Positions 10,627 through 20,095 of a stretch of 64,000 bases of DNA are shown here, in pieces. Source of the stretch: Pyropia yezoensis (taxonomy: Eukaryota; Rhodophyta; Bangiophyceae; Bangiales; Bangiaceae). Position numbers and translations under genes: made by a program. Positions within the stretch are counted from its first letter, which is position 1. Each line of letters begins with the position of its first letter. The notes under the pieces were generated by a model. That model did not search any database. It was given only the letters and a program-made list of their open reading frames with translations, and was not told the origin of the DNA. The DNA is taken from assembly GCA_009829735.1 (NCBI GenBank), contig CM020618.1:4772882-4836881 (forward strand), in the 5' to 3' direction.

Positions 10627-11096
10627 GGCAGAACTGGCCCCATGTAGGGAGCAGGGCGTGCCACACGGGGGCGGGAGACAGCTGGTCTCACCCGTTTCTC
10701 CCTTTGCCTTTGATTTCGGATTTCCCGAAGGCAGGGATACTTTGCTCGATGGTAAATCTAACGTGGATTTGAGGGTTTTCTGCAATCTTATCGCCTTGAA
10801 TTTTCGTGTGGCCCGGTATGCAAGTGCTGGGGTGGATAATTCTAAATGGCGGGATTCTGAGAGGACCCTGGAAGGAAGTGTGGAAGGACACTGGGGCTTG
10901 GCCTCACTTCCACGTCCCGACCATGAAACTGTTGGCCCACACACCATCATCCTGTTTCGTAGTGGGGGGTTCGCCACCGAACAGGGATAGCGTATGTACG
11001 AAATGCACTTCTTCCGGTTCCCTAGACACGGACGGGAGCCCTCGTACACTACCCCAACTTGGGTGTCGTGTGTACGAACGCTTTTTGCCGCAACCT
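10627..11096. repeat. Dispersed repeat family S, copy 2
   Basis: Same orientation as copy 1, 1.75 kb downstream. Shared landmarks include GCCACACGGGGGCGGG, GTGGATTTGAGGGTTTTCTG, GGCCCACACACCATCATC and ATGCACTTCTTCCGGTTCCC. In this copy the minus-strand frame shared with copy 1 stops just after the GTWK residues. Confidence 0.75.
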
Positions 11097-12249
11097 TGAA
11101 TAATTATAAAGGTTACGGTGTTGATATGGCAGGCCACCTGTTCCAAGACGCAGAAAGAGTGTGGAATAGGTTCGGTGAAAGAGCAATGGGCTGGGAGCTT
11201 TAAGAGGGCGAGTGGTAGGCTTGGGTGAAAGGGCAGTGTGCTGTGGGCGCTATACAGTTGGTACCCGAACTTACTTGCCCATCTTGGCGGGTCACTTGTT
11301 TCACCAAATAGATCACGCAAAAGAGCCAAACAGGGGCCTCTCTGTTGCCGCACTGGTGCATTGCAGGCACATAGGCGCAGCATCGCGCGCGACCGAATAA
11401 ATGTCCATAGCTGATCTCCCCGGGCAGAAAAAGAAAAATCAGCACCATGGCGGGCAAAGGCAGGACCAGGTGTTGTCAAGCGTACCATTACTTGGTCAAG
11501 CGTATGGTGTTGGGAGTCGTGGCTGGGACACGAGTATCTACTCTAAGCCAGCCGACTTCTTGGCAAACATAGTGGCGCCTGTGACCGAACCCATTAGTAT
11601 TCACAAGCGTACTAGCCAGTTGTGTCTTTTAGCAACAGTATGTGTACTGCAAGAGTATCCAGAGAATGAAAGAAAGGTCAACATACGAGCATGTACCGCA
11701 CTTTACATTTCCGTGTGACTGGATTCCCTTCTCTGATGGCTCATCTGCGTGCTTGACAAGCGAAGGGAGCACGGGATCCTGCACTGGGCCTCTCTGTTGT
11801 CACGACTCCTGAGGACATTCCAGGGCCAGGTGGTGCACGGGCGCTGGCAAGAATGGATGTCATTGGCTTCGGCTTGCCCGAGAGCACTGCCTGACCTTCC
11901 ATCGCATCAGCAGGCTGCAACGAAGTTTGTCAGCCCCTAGCCCGCCCCACCCTGGGGACCGCCCCGAGGGCCCGTGGGGCATCGGGTTGTTGAAGCGGGT
12001 GCGCCTGGGAGGCGTTGGTTCGAGGAGCGAAAACACATCAGAATCCGAGTCAACAGGGTCGTGCTACGCTTGAGTTTTCAACCTCCGCGTATCAAGAGCC
12101 TAGATGAGATCCCACGAGTACCGGTCGCCAATACTCGGGTGACTTCCATGCAAGCGTATGGTGCATGCACGGTCACAATCGCTCTCAGAGTGACGCCAAC
12201 AAAGGCGCTGGTTGGTCAGCTAGAGGGTCACCTACGATAAGCTTGCATA
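11097..12249. other. Gene-free spacer with short duplications
   Basis: No supported gene. A GGTGAAAG-containing motif with GGGCTGGGAGC / GTGCTGTGGGCGC is duplicated at about 11170-11260, and GGGCCTCTCTGTTG occurs near 11335 and 11786. Otherwise unremarkable. Confidence 0.3.
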
Positions 12250-12251
12250 TA

Positions 12252-12343
12252 GTGCGTCCCTTAGAAAGTGAACTTGCACGTGTCGTGCAGTGTGGGCTTG
12301 ATTCATCACGTCACACACACGTCCACTTTTTAAGGGACGCACA
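12252..12343. mobile_element. MITE-like foldback, ~92 bp
   Basis: The left end GTGCGTCCCTTAGAAAGTG and right end CACTTTTTAAGGGACGCAC are inverted repeats of 19 bp with two mismatches. Nearly the whole element is stem plus short core. It is flanked by AT-rich bases (ATATA / AATAAA), compatible with a TA target. Too small to encode protein; a non-autonomous relic is the simplest reading. Confidence 0.6.
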
Positions 12344-12363
12344 ATAAATCTCAGTCGCATGTT

Positions 12364-12502
12364 CTCCAGCGACGCCTTCTGATCGGGTGATGAATTGTCG
12401 ACGAACGTGGTCCAAACTGTGCGGTTCTCTGTGATTGGGTGATGAAGAGTCGACGAATGTGGTCCAAACTGTACGGATCTGGATATAGAATGCATTTGTG
12501 AT
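12364..12502 (+). repeat. Repeat family T, copy 1 (two 52-bp units)
   Basis: Two tandem 52-bp units, each starting GAT-GGGTGATGAA and containing GTCGACGAA and GTGGTCCAAACTGT. They are preceded by CCAGCGACGCCTTCTG and followed by a TATAGAATGCATTTG-like tail. The same arrangement, with the same flanks, occurs in reverse orientation at 33739-33883, so the unit of dispersal is the ~140-bp pair rather than one 52-bp unit. Confidence 0.75.
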
Positions 12503-12543
12503 GACATAAGAGAGTATCAGCAAGTGCGACATGGATACCGAAT

Positions 12544-12597
12544 GTGGGTAAAATGTGGGTCGTCGACCCACGGGCAGCGACCCACATTTGTACCCAC
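12544..12597. repeat. Short perfect-core hairpin element
   Basis: Arms GTGGGTAAAATGTGGGTCG and CGACCCACATTTGTACCCAC pair with one small internal difference around a 15-nt loop, which is itself part-palindromic (GTCGAC). It is flanked on both sides by AAT, a possible 3-bp target duplication. Confidence 0.55.
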
Positions 12598-13427
12598 AAT
12601 GAGCATCAGCATGTCGGGCAAAACGGTGTGACAGCGAATGGCCTCGCTTAAGGAGTTCCCGCTGGAATTTCTCTTGCGGTCTTCCCGCGCTCTTTCACAA
12701 TGTGCCATGGAATCGCTGTTCTGAGGGGGCGCAACAGGCCGTTCAGCCGCATCCACTCGCCATCCCCGCGTTGGCCTCGAGCTTGAGGGTACGGGAGCCG
12801 CGTGCGCTTCCTGTCATCGACCGAGCAGCTCTGTCTGCAGGCATGGTGGCCCTTCGGGACTTGGCGCTTGGAGAGCTGCGACAGCGTTGCACGCGGCAGC
12901 GACGCCTACTGTTTGTCCACATCCACATGGACCATCGAAGAAGGAGAGGGTGCTACGGGGCGCGGAGGGTGCCCTGGTGGGTGGGATAAACGGAGGGAGC
13001 ACGGCCGGGTGTAGTGGTAGGAGCGAGAGGCGAGTGGGTCGATGTGATGTGGCGGAGACGGGTCGGCGAGCGAGAGGGGGATCGTTGTCGCTAAATAAAC
13101 ACGGCGCACGCGGCGGGGTAGGCGCCACCCCCCCGCGCGGCGTGAGCGTGAACAGTCAGCTGGCCAGACGGCTGCGGCGGCTACAGCCGCCGCGCGCCGC
13201 GCAGCACGCGGCCGCGCGTTCACATTGAGCTGCGCCGCCCCGCATCCCGTCTCCCTCCTCGGCAGTCCCCCTCCTGACATGCTGCGCCGACGTGTGCCCC
13301 CTGCAGCGCGGCGCATCCGACGGTTCTGCTGGCGGCGCTCTAACGCTCGGGAACAGTTCTGGGGGAAAAGACCGGGAGGGGCAACAGGGCCAGCGGAGCA
13401 ACAGGGGAGGGGGTCTGAACCTGCGCA
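12598..13427. other. Spacer before element R copy 1
   Basis: GC rises again here. Open frames on both strands are Arg/Ala-rich by-products. No gene or repeat recognised. Confidence 0.3.
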
Positions 13428-14586
13428 GGCACGGGTGCCATGCACAATCGAGATTCCCAACTCAGTTGTCCAGTAGACTCTGACCTTTAAGTCAACGTGG
13501 GAACCTGGAGCCGAGCTCTTGACGGATCCTCGCCTCACCTGATAACGGATGGCCCGCAGCGCAGCAAGGTCCTCCGGCATCAGTCTATAGAATCCTTGGG
13601 ATAATTCTTTCACGCCATGACCTCGACCATCGAGAAAATTGACAAGAAGCATCAATCCATGCTCGACTTTTGGAACACATGTTGGCCTCGGGTAGGCTTC
13701 GATTAGTCGCCTCCTGTTGCCGGCTTGCTAACAGGGCTACCCCCATCTGTCCGCCATCGCGCCTGCCCCCTCTCTCTTGCACTGCCTGGTGATTTGCATA
13801 AGCAACCAGGGTCGCGCTCTGCATCCACTGGCACCGCCAGTCGCCCCCCGCGTCTCGCATGCGAAGGAGGGCCCCCCTTCCCGTGCAGCATGGCCGCCGC
13901 TGTCTCGGTCGCCGTCGCCGACACAGTCGATGACGATACCGACGTGACAGCCGCCGCAATCGCCGCCCCTTTGCGGCAAGCGCGGCGGCAGGAGCAGTGG
14001 TGGTAGCGGTGGGTGATGAGGTTTTCCGCCGCAGTCACAATCTTGGAGGGAGGCCGATCACCGCCGCCGCCGCCGCCGGAACCCCCTCCAGAGGCGCTAG
14101 GACGTCCGCGAGCGCCTCCACCGCCAAGCGGGCCGCGTCGACGCTCCCGCTGCCGAGTTCCAGGGGACGCTCATGCTCCCGCCTCGGCCCCTGCCGCACA
14201 CGATGCCGCCTGTCTCGCCGCTTCCAGAACCGCCTTAAAACTCCTTCCGTATTGTCTCATCCAACGCAGCGGGCGGGATCGGCCGCGGGACGACCGCGAC
14301 CCACGCCGCAGCACCCCACGCCCCCGCTACCCACAATGCCTCACATATTACTACATTAAAGAGCGCCTCCCTCCTTCCCCGCTCCGTCACTCTTTCGAGT
14401 CGTTCTCCTCGAGTCATCTGCGAGAGCTGCGCGAGGAGGCCACACGCCGGCGGCACCCTCAAAACCCCGTTCATAAGATGGTGCCTCCTCCTCACCCCCG
14501 TAGCGGTCCCTCTCCAGCCTTGTATGTACGCCCTCATCTAAAACGCACCACCTACGTAGAGATCCAACAACGTCAGTCATACGATA

Positions 14587-16423
14587 CACGGTGACAAATT
14601 CGCATATGGTGGTGTAAATTCGCAATCTCCAGGTGCCACGGTGTACCGATTCTTTCTTCTTCCAGCGCGCTCGTCAACACTATGGACCCCTCCATGAAGA
14701 CCGCTGAGCTACTCTCGGGGATGCTGGCCGCTGTAGCCGATGGAGAGGCGGTCAAGGATGTCTTTGCCCGCTTTGCTGCCGCGTCGGGCTTTTCTGTGTC
14801 CAAGGTGCGGACGATTGATTACCGCGGGAGCGAGCAGCACGACAAGCACCATGGCAACTCGGTCTTGACCGCGACGGAGGACCGCGCGCTGGTCTACGCT
14901 GCCCAGGCGCTCAGCTACGCCAATTTTGCCCTCACCCAGTCCCAGCTGGCTGCCTTGGTGGAGTACTGCTGGGGCAAGAAGATGGGCTCGACGTGGGCGC
15001 GGGACTGGGTCAAGCGCCACCGGAAGGACATGTCAACTCGCACATGCAAGGCACTCTCTGACAGGCGCAACTCCTCCTCCGTGTTCGATGAGATTGTCTC
15101 CTGGGTGGACCAGCTGGATGCGTTCATCACGGAGCGGAAGATTCCCCCATCGGCCGTCTTTAACTACGACGAAGGCCGCCTGATGGCGGGCGGGAAACGT
15201 CTGGCGGTCAAGCGCGTGCAGGCGGCTGAGCGGGAGTGGGCCAACGTGGCAACCACCCGTGGCGCCACTGTCGCAAGCCTTCTGTCCTTTGTGGGTGGCG
15301 ACGCGGCCCCGTTCCTCAGCGTGTACATCTTCCGAGGTCGGTTCGGTGCGGAGGACTCAGCAGCCAGCAGCTTTGTGCTCTCTCGCTGCCAGACCCGCAC
15401 GCGTGCATCATGGCCGCGCTGCTACGGGTGGACCGAGTCTGGCTTTATTGACTCGACGACCTTTTCCGCCGTGATGGACCTGTTTTGTGGGGAGTGGCAG
15501 CTCGGCAACCCCGGGCGGGACTGCTTGCTGCTGGGCGACCAGTTGCAGTCCCACAAGCAGGTGGACGTGGTGCGGTCGGCGCTCAAGTACAACTTGCACC
15601 TTTGGTGGCTGGTTGCCAACACCTCCCACTTCCTCCAGGTGCTGGATGACATGTGCTTTGCAGTGCTCGAGACGCACGTGCCCATCCTGTCGGAGGAGAA
15701 GATTGTCCGCGCTCTGCTGACGAGCCAGCCTACCCGTGATTGCGTGCTGCAGGCGGCGTACGAGGCAGAGAGGATTGCCTTCACCCCCAGCACCATCAGG
15801 GCGTCTTTGAAGTCCGTTGGGCTTGTTCCTTTCGACCGCCAGCGCGTGCTCCACCTCGCCCGCCTCAACCGCGGGATGGACCTCCCCCAGCGCGGCAGCC
15901 GCTCTGTTCATCCGTCAAAGCCATGACCAGCATGCTGCCGACTCGCGCACCGTTGTGGCGGGGCGTGCTACGGTCAAGAAGGGGCGCATATACAGCGGCG
16001 GCGATCTGCTGGACGCGCACCGCGCGGAGGTGGCTGCCAGCGCAGCGGCTGCCGCCGCCAAGGCGGACAAGGCCGCTGCCAAGGAAGCAGAGAAGTTGAA
16101 GCCCGCCCAGGAGAAAGAGGACCAGCGGAGGCAGCGCGTCCGGGCTACGTGCCGTCTGTGTACAACACGCACCCACCGAGGGGGGGCGGGTTGGTCTGTA
16201 TGGCCCCTGTGGCTACTTTTGTGTCTGTCCGATTTGCTCCAAGCTCGGTGATGCGAAGGCCCTGATGGGGGCGCACAGTGTCGTGTGCTCGGATCTTGTG
16301 TGACGCAATTTTTTCTGCTTGTTTGTGCGCTCTCTGTTTCTCTCCTGGTGTACCATTCTCTCTCCCGGCCTCGTCTGAAACTGCGAATTTACGCCCCCAG
16401 ATGCGAATAAATCAACGCGTCTC
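14587..16423 (+). mobile_element. pogo/Tigger-like DNA transposon
   Basis: Terminal inverted repeats lie at 14592-14629 and 16377-16414. They share ATTCGCAT, then TGG-GG-GTAAATTCGCA, then T-TC. A TA dinucleotide lies just outside each side (14585-14586 and 16424-16425), the target expected for Tc1/mariner-pogo elements; the exact outer few bases are uncertain. The insertion point falls inside element R, whose sequence stops at about 14582. The element encodes one transposase, damaged near its 3' end, so this copy is probably no longer autonomous. Confidence 0.8.
14682..16303 (+). pseudogene. pogo/Tigger-like DDE transposase with two frame breaks near the 3' end
   Basis: An intact frame 14682-15926 gives 414 residues. 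It has an N-terminal helix-turn-helix DNA-binding region (~5-60), a second helical CENP-B-like region (~75-120), then a DDE core. The first Asp is D163 in VFNYDEGR, the second D286 in LLLGDQLQSH, the third D322 or D323 in LQVLDDMCF. After a stop at 15926, coding clearly goes on in the next frame (FIRQSHDQHAADSRTVVAGR, then a Lys/Ala-rich helix). It shifts again in a G7 run at about 16180-16186, ending at TGA 16301-16303. The last stretch is Cys-rich (CRLC, then CGYFCVCPICSKLG and a final Cys), a probable zinc-binding tail. Single-base indels explain both breaks. The enzyme would cut and paste the element at TA sites. Confidence 0.85.
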
Positions 16424-16426
16424 TAT

Positions 16427-16434
16427 AGAATGAC
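16427..16434 (+). repeat. 8-bp target duplication of the foldback element, left
   Basis: AGAATGAC, repeated exactly at 19944-19951 on the other side of the foldback element. Confidence 0.7.
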
Positions 16435-19400
16435 ACTAAGTTAATGCTCGCTTGAACATGCAGACTGCAAGTTCGCTCGCGCGAGGCCCGCAGCCTGCGG
16501 ATTCGTCTCCATCAGCCTGCAAGTTCGTCACACTGGGAAATTGACGCGTCTCGGGGGCGCAGCTATGGCCGACGATAGACCACTACGGCCACGGGAGACG
16601 CCGGAAGTGGCGAGAGACCACGGGGGATGACTCAGGCATGCAGGGGGATGGTGTCTACTGCAGCACGGAGGTAGAGGGCCAGCCAAAGGGGCTGGGGCAG
16701 GCGCCAAAAATTGGGACGAGGGCGAGCGTACCCTGGCTACCACGCGCCAGGCTGGGGCCTACCGCCGGCCGCTGCAGCCGGGGCGGCGGCCGCTACCGGT
16801 GGGGAGGCGGTTGGTACCAGCTCGGGGGCGGCTGCTGCGGACGAGGGGGCGGCTGCTCCCGGTCGGGGGCGGCTGGTTCCGGCGGGTGGGCGGCTGCTAC
16901 TGGTGGGGAGCGGCTGGTACAGGCGGGGGGGCGGCCGCTACCGGTGGGGGGCGGCCGCTCCTGACGGGGCGGCGGCCGCTACCGGTGGGGAGGCGGTTGG
17001 TACCAGCGGGGGTGCGGCCGCTACCGTTGGCTGGGCGGCTGCTTATGGCTGGCGGGCGGCTGCTGCGGACGGGGTTGCGGCTGCTCCCGGCTGAGGGCGG
17101 CCGCGGCAGGTGTGGGGGTGTCCGCTACTGGTGGGGGGCTGCAGTGACCGCCGGGGGGGCAGCCACTGCCGTTGGGAGGGCGGCTGCTACCGGCTGGTGG
17201 GCGGCCTGCTACCGGTGGGGGGCGGCCGCGGCCGGCGGGGGGGTGGCAGAACTCGGCAAAGGGGGTGCTGCTACTGGCGGGGGGGCTCTTGGCGGCTGCA
17301 ATAGGTGGGGGGCGGCTTGTACAGGCGGGGGGCGGCCGCTGCCGGGTGGGGGGCGGCCGCAACCGGAATGGGGGCGGCCACTACCGGTGGGGGGCGGCCG
17401 CGGCCGGGGGGGGAGCGGCCGCTACTGGTCGGGGGCGGCCGCGACCGGGGCGGCCGCTACCGGTGGCGGGCGGCCGCTACCGGCGGGGGGGTGGCAGGTC
17501 CCGGCGAAGGGGCTGCTGCTACTGGTGGGGGGGCTGCCGGTAGTACCTTCGTGGGGGCGGCTGCTACAGGTTGGGGGCGGCTGGTACCGCCGAGGGGGCG
17601 GCTGCTACTGGTGGGGGGCGGCTCGCATCGGCGGGAGGGCTGCTAGTTTGGGCGAGGGGGCGGCTCCAGTGGCCGGGGGGGCGGCTGCTGCCGGTAAGGG
17701 GTTGCTGCTGCGGCCGTGTGGGCAACCGCTTCCTGCGGGGGGCGGCTGCTGCGGCCGTGGGGGCGGATGCTACCGGTGGGGGGCGGCTGCTACTGGCGGG
17801 TGGGCTGCTGATTCCGGCGGGACGGCGGCCGATACAGGTGGGGGGCGGCCGGTGCAGGCGGTGGGGCGGCTGGTGCCGGCGGGGGGGCGGCAGGTCCCGG
17901 CGGAAAGGCGGCCGCTATTGGTGCGGGGTCGGCCGCTCTCTGTGGGTGGGCGGCTAGTCCCGGCGGGGGGGCGTCAGATACCGCCGGGGGGGCGGCTGCT
18001 ACCGGTGGGGGGCGGCTGGTGCCGGCCGGGGGGCTGCCGCTACCTGGGGGGGGGCGACCGCTACCTGTGGGGGGCGGCCGCTACCGGCGGGGGGGCGGCC
18101 GCTACCGGCGGGGGGGTGGCTGGTCCCTGCGGGGCGGCGGCATGTACCGGCGGGGGGGCGGCCGCGACCGGGGGGGGCGCGGCCGGTACCGGCGGGAGGG
18201 GCGGCTGCTACCGGGTTGGGGGGGGGCTGCTACCGGGGAGCGGGCGGCTGCCTCTAGGTGGCGGGCGGGCGGGTGCTGGATGCGGAGTGCTAGCTGCCCG
18301 GGCTGGTGTGTCTGCCACCGGTGCTGATGTGTCTGCGACTGGGGCGGCTGTGACTGGTACCAGGGCAGCTGTCGTTGCTGGCTGGTGGGGTGCTGCTGGT
18401 TGCGGTGGCGAAAGGCGGCTAGTACCGAATGGACGGGCGGCTGGCGAGGGCGGCTTGTATTGAACAGCTGCTGCCTCGTCGAGGGCGGCCGTTAGTTGTG
18501 ACCGCCAATAGCAGCCGCCCCCCCACCGGCATCAGCATTCCCCCCAGCAAAAGCATGCGTCCCCCCACACGTAGGAGCTGCCCCCCCGCCGATAGCAGGC
18601 AACCCCTCACCGATAGCAGCCGCCCCCGCGCAGCAGCAGCCGCGCCCCCACCCCAGTAGCATCTGCACAAGCGGCTGCAGCGGGCCCCCTTGCCCCGGCA
18701 GCATCAACCGCACCCCCCGCCGGTTCCAACCGCCCGCCCCCCGGAAGCAGCCACCCCTGCACCAGTAGCAGCCGCCCCCTTCGCCCGTACCAGCCGCCGG
18801 TAGCAGCCGCCCCCCTGCGGGTCGCGGCGGCACCCCACCGGTAGCAGCCACCCCACGGCTGTAGCGGCCGCCCCCGAGCAGTAGCGGCCGCCCCCCCGCG
18901 GGCCACGGCCGCTCCCTCCAGGTAACAGCCGCCCCCTCGCCGGCAGCAGCCGCCCTCCACAGGTAGCGGCCGCCCCCTTGCCCGTAGTAGCCGCCTCCCC
19001 ACCGGTAGCAGCCGTCCCCCCGCCGGTCAAGGCCGCTCTTCACCGGTAGCGGCCGCCCCCCGGCCGGCCGCGGCCGCCGCCCACAGGTAGCCACCGCCCC
19101 ACCGCCGGTAGCGGCCGCCGCCCACCTGTAGCGGCCACCCCCCCGCCTGTACCAGCCGCCCCCCACCAGTACCAGCCGCCCCCCTCGCCGGACGCAGCCG
19201 CCCCCCCACCAGTAACAATCATCCCCCCGTACGCAGCAGCCGGCGGCCAGCCGGTAGCAGCCGCCCACCCACCGGTAACGGCCGCCCCCCCGCCGATCGC
19301 GGCCGCCCCCCACCCGTAGCAGATGCCCCCCCGCCGGCCGCGGCCGCCCCCCACCGGTAGCGGCCCCCCCGCCGGCCGCGGCAGCCCCCCACCGGTAGCG

Positions 19401-19943
19401 GCCGCTCTCCCGCCGGTAGCTGCCGTGCCCCACCTGTAGCAGCGGCCCCCCCGCCTGTACCAGCCGCTCCCCACCAGTAGCAGCCGCCCACCCGCCGGAA
19501 CCAGCCGCCCCCGACCGGGAGCAGCCGCCCCCTCGTCCGCAGCAGCCGCCCCCGAGCTGGTACCAACCGCCTCCCCACCGGTAGCGGCCGCCGCCCCGGC
19601 TGCAGCGGCCGGCGGTAGGCCCCAGCCTGGCGCGTGGTAGCCAGGGTACGCTCGCCCTCGTCCCAATTTTTGGCGCCTGCCCCAGCCCCTTTGGCTGGCC
19701 CTCTACCTCCGTGCTGCAGTAGACACCATCCCCCTGCATGCCTGAGTCATCCCCCGTGGTCTCTCGCCACTTCCGGCGTCTCCCGTGGCCGTAGTGGTCT
19801 ATCGTCGGCCATAGCTGCGCCCCCGAGACGCGTCAATTTCCCAGTGTGACGAACTTGCAGGCTGATGGAGACGAATCCGCAGGCTGCGGGCCTCGGGCGA
19901 GCGAACTTGCAGTCTGCAAGTTCAAACGAGTATATCCTACCTC
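16435..19943. mobile_element. 3.5-kb foldback element with minisatellite core
   Basis: Outer arms at about 16446-16931 and 19445-19931 are inverted copies, nearly identical (I see only two or three differences, all close to the tips). Inside them the left half (to ~18480) is an array of degenerate ~21-bp units such as GGGGGCGGCCGCTACCGGTG; the right half is the inverted array, C-rich on this strand. The left core is about 1.5 kb and the right about 0.95 kb, so units have been gained or lost on one side. The element is flanked by an 8-bp direct repeat, AGAATGAC, at 16427-16434 and 19944-19951. It contains no transposase. This layout matches foldback (FB) transposons of animals and plants. Long open frames in it are an effect of the repeat, not genes. 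Confidence 0.85.
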
Positions 19944-20095
19944 AGAATGACGCCGCTCTCTCCACTGCCTCCTGAAGCGCGAGCAGGAAACATTGAAATG
20001 CTTTGAAACTGTTCAGATGGCACCGAAATTACCAATTAACATTCAAACGCGTCCCTAATCAAAACACCAATCTCGTATGTGCTGGAACCCGAGCC

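Larger units (their letters stand above)
13428..20095 (-). mobile_element. TIR element R, copy 1, interrupted by two later insertions
   Basis: The two outer pieces, 13428-14584 and 19952-20095, together align in reverse orientation with the uninterrupted copy at 62572-63847. Ends carry the same terminal inverted repeat: GGCACGGGTGCCATGCAC at the left, and TCTCGTATGTGCTGG with CCCGAGCC at the right. Conserved internal landmarks, read on the minus strand, include QLSQMTRGER, MRDAGG and LSQGFYRLMP-DLAALRA. The 5.4 kb between the pieces is a pogo-like transposon followed by a foldback element. No matching target duplication survives at the outer ends, so this copy is older than copy 2. Confidence 0.75.

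Noticed and set aside
14235..14594. Small frames on both strands just before the transposase
   Set aside because: They belong to element R, conserved as DNA in both copies; not part of the pogo gene.
16799..18463. Uninterrupted 554-codon frame and its mirror (18492-19739)
   Set aside because: Both lie wholly in the foldback element's inverted minisatellite; several frames are open at once and the translation is a Gly/Arg/Trp repeat.
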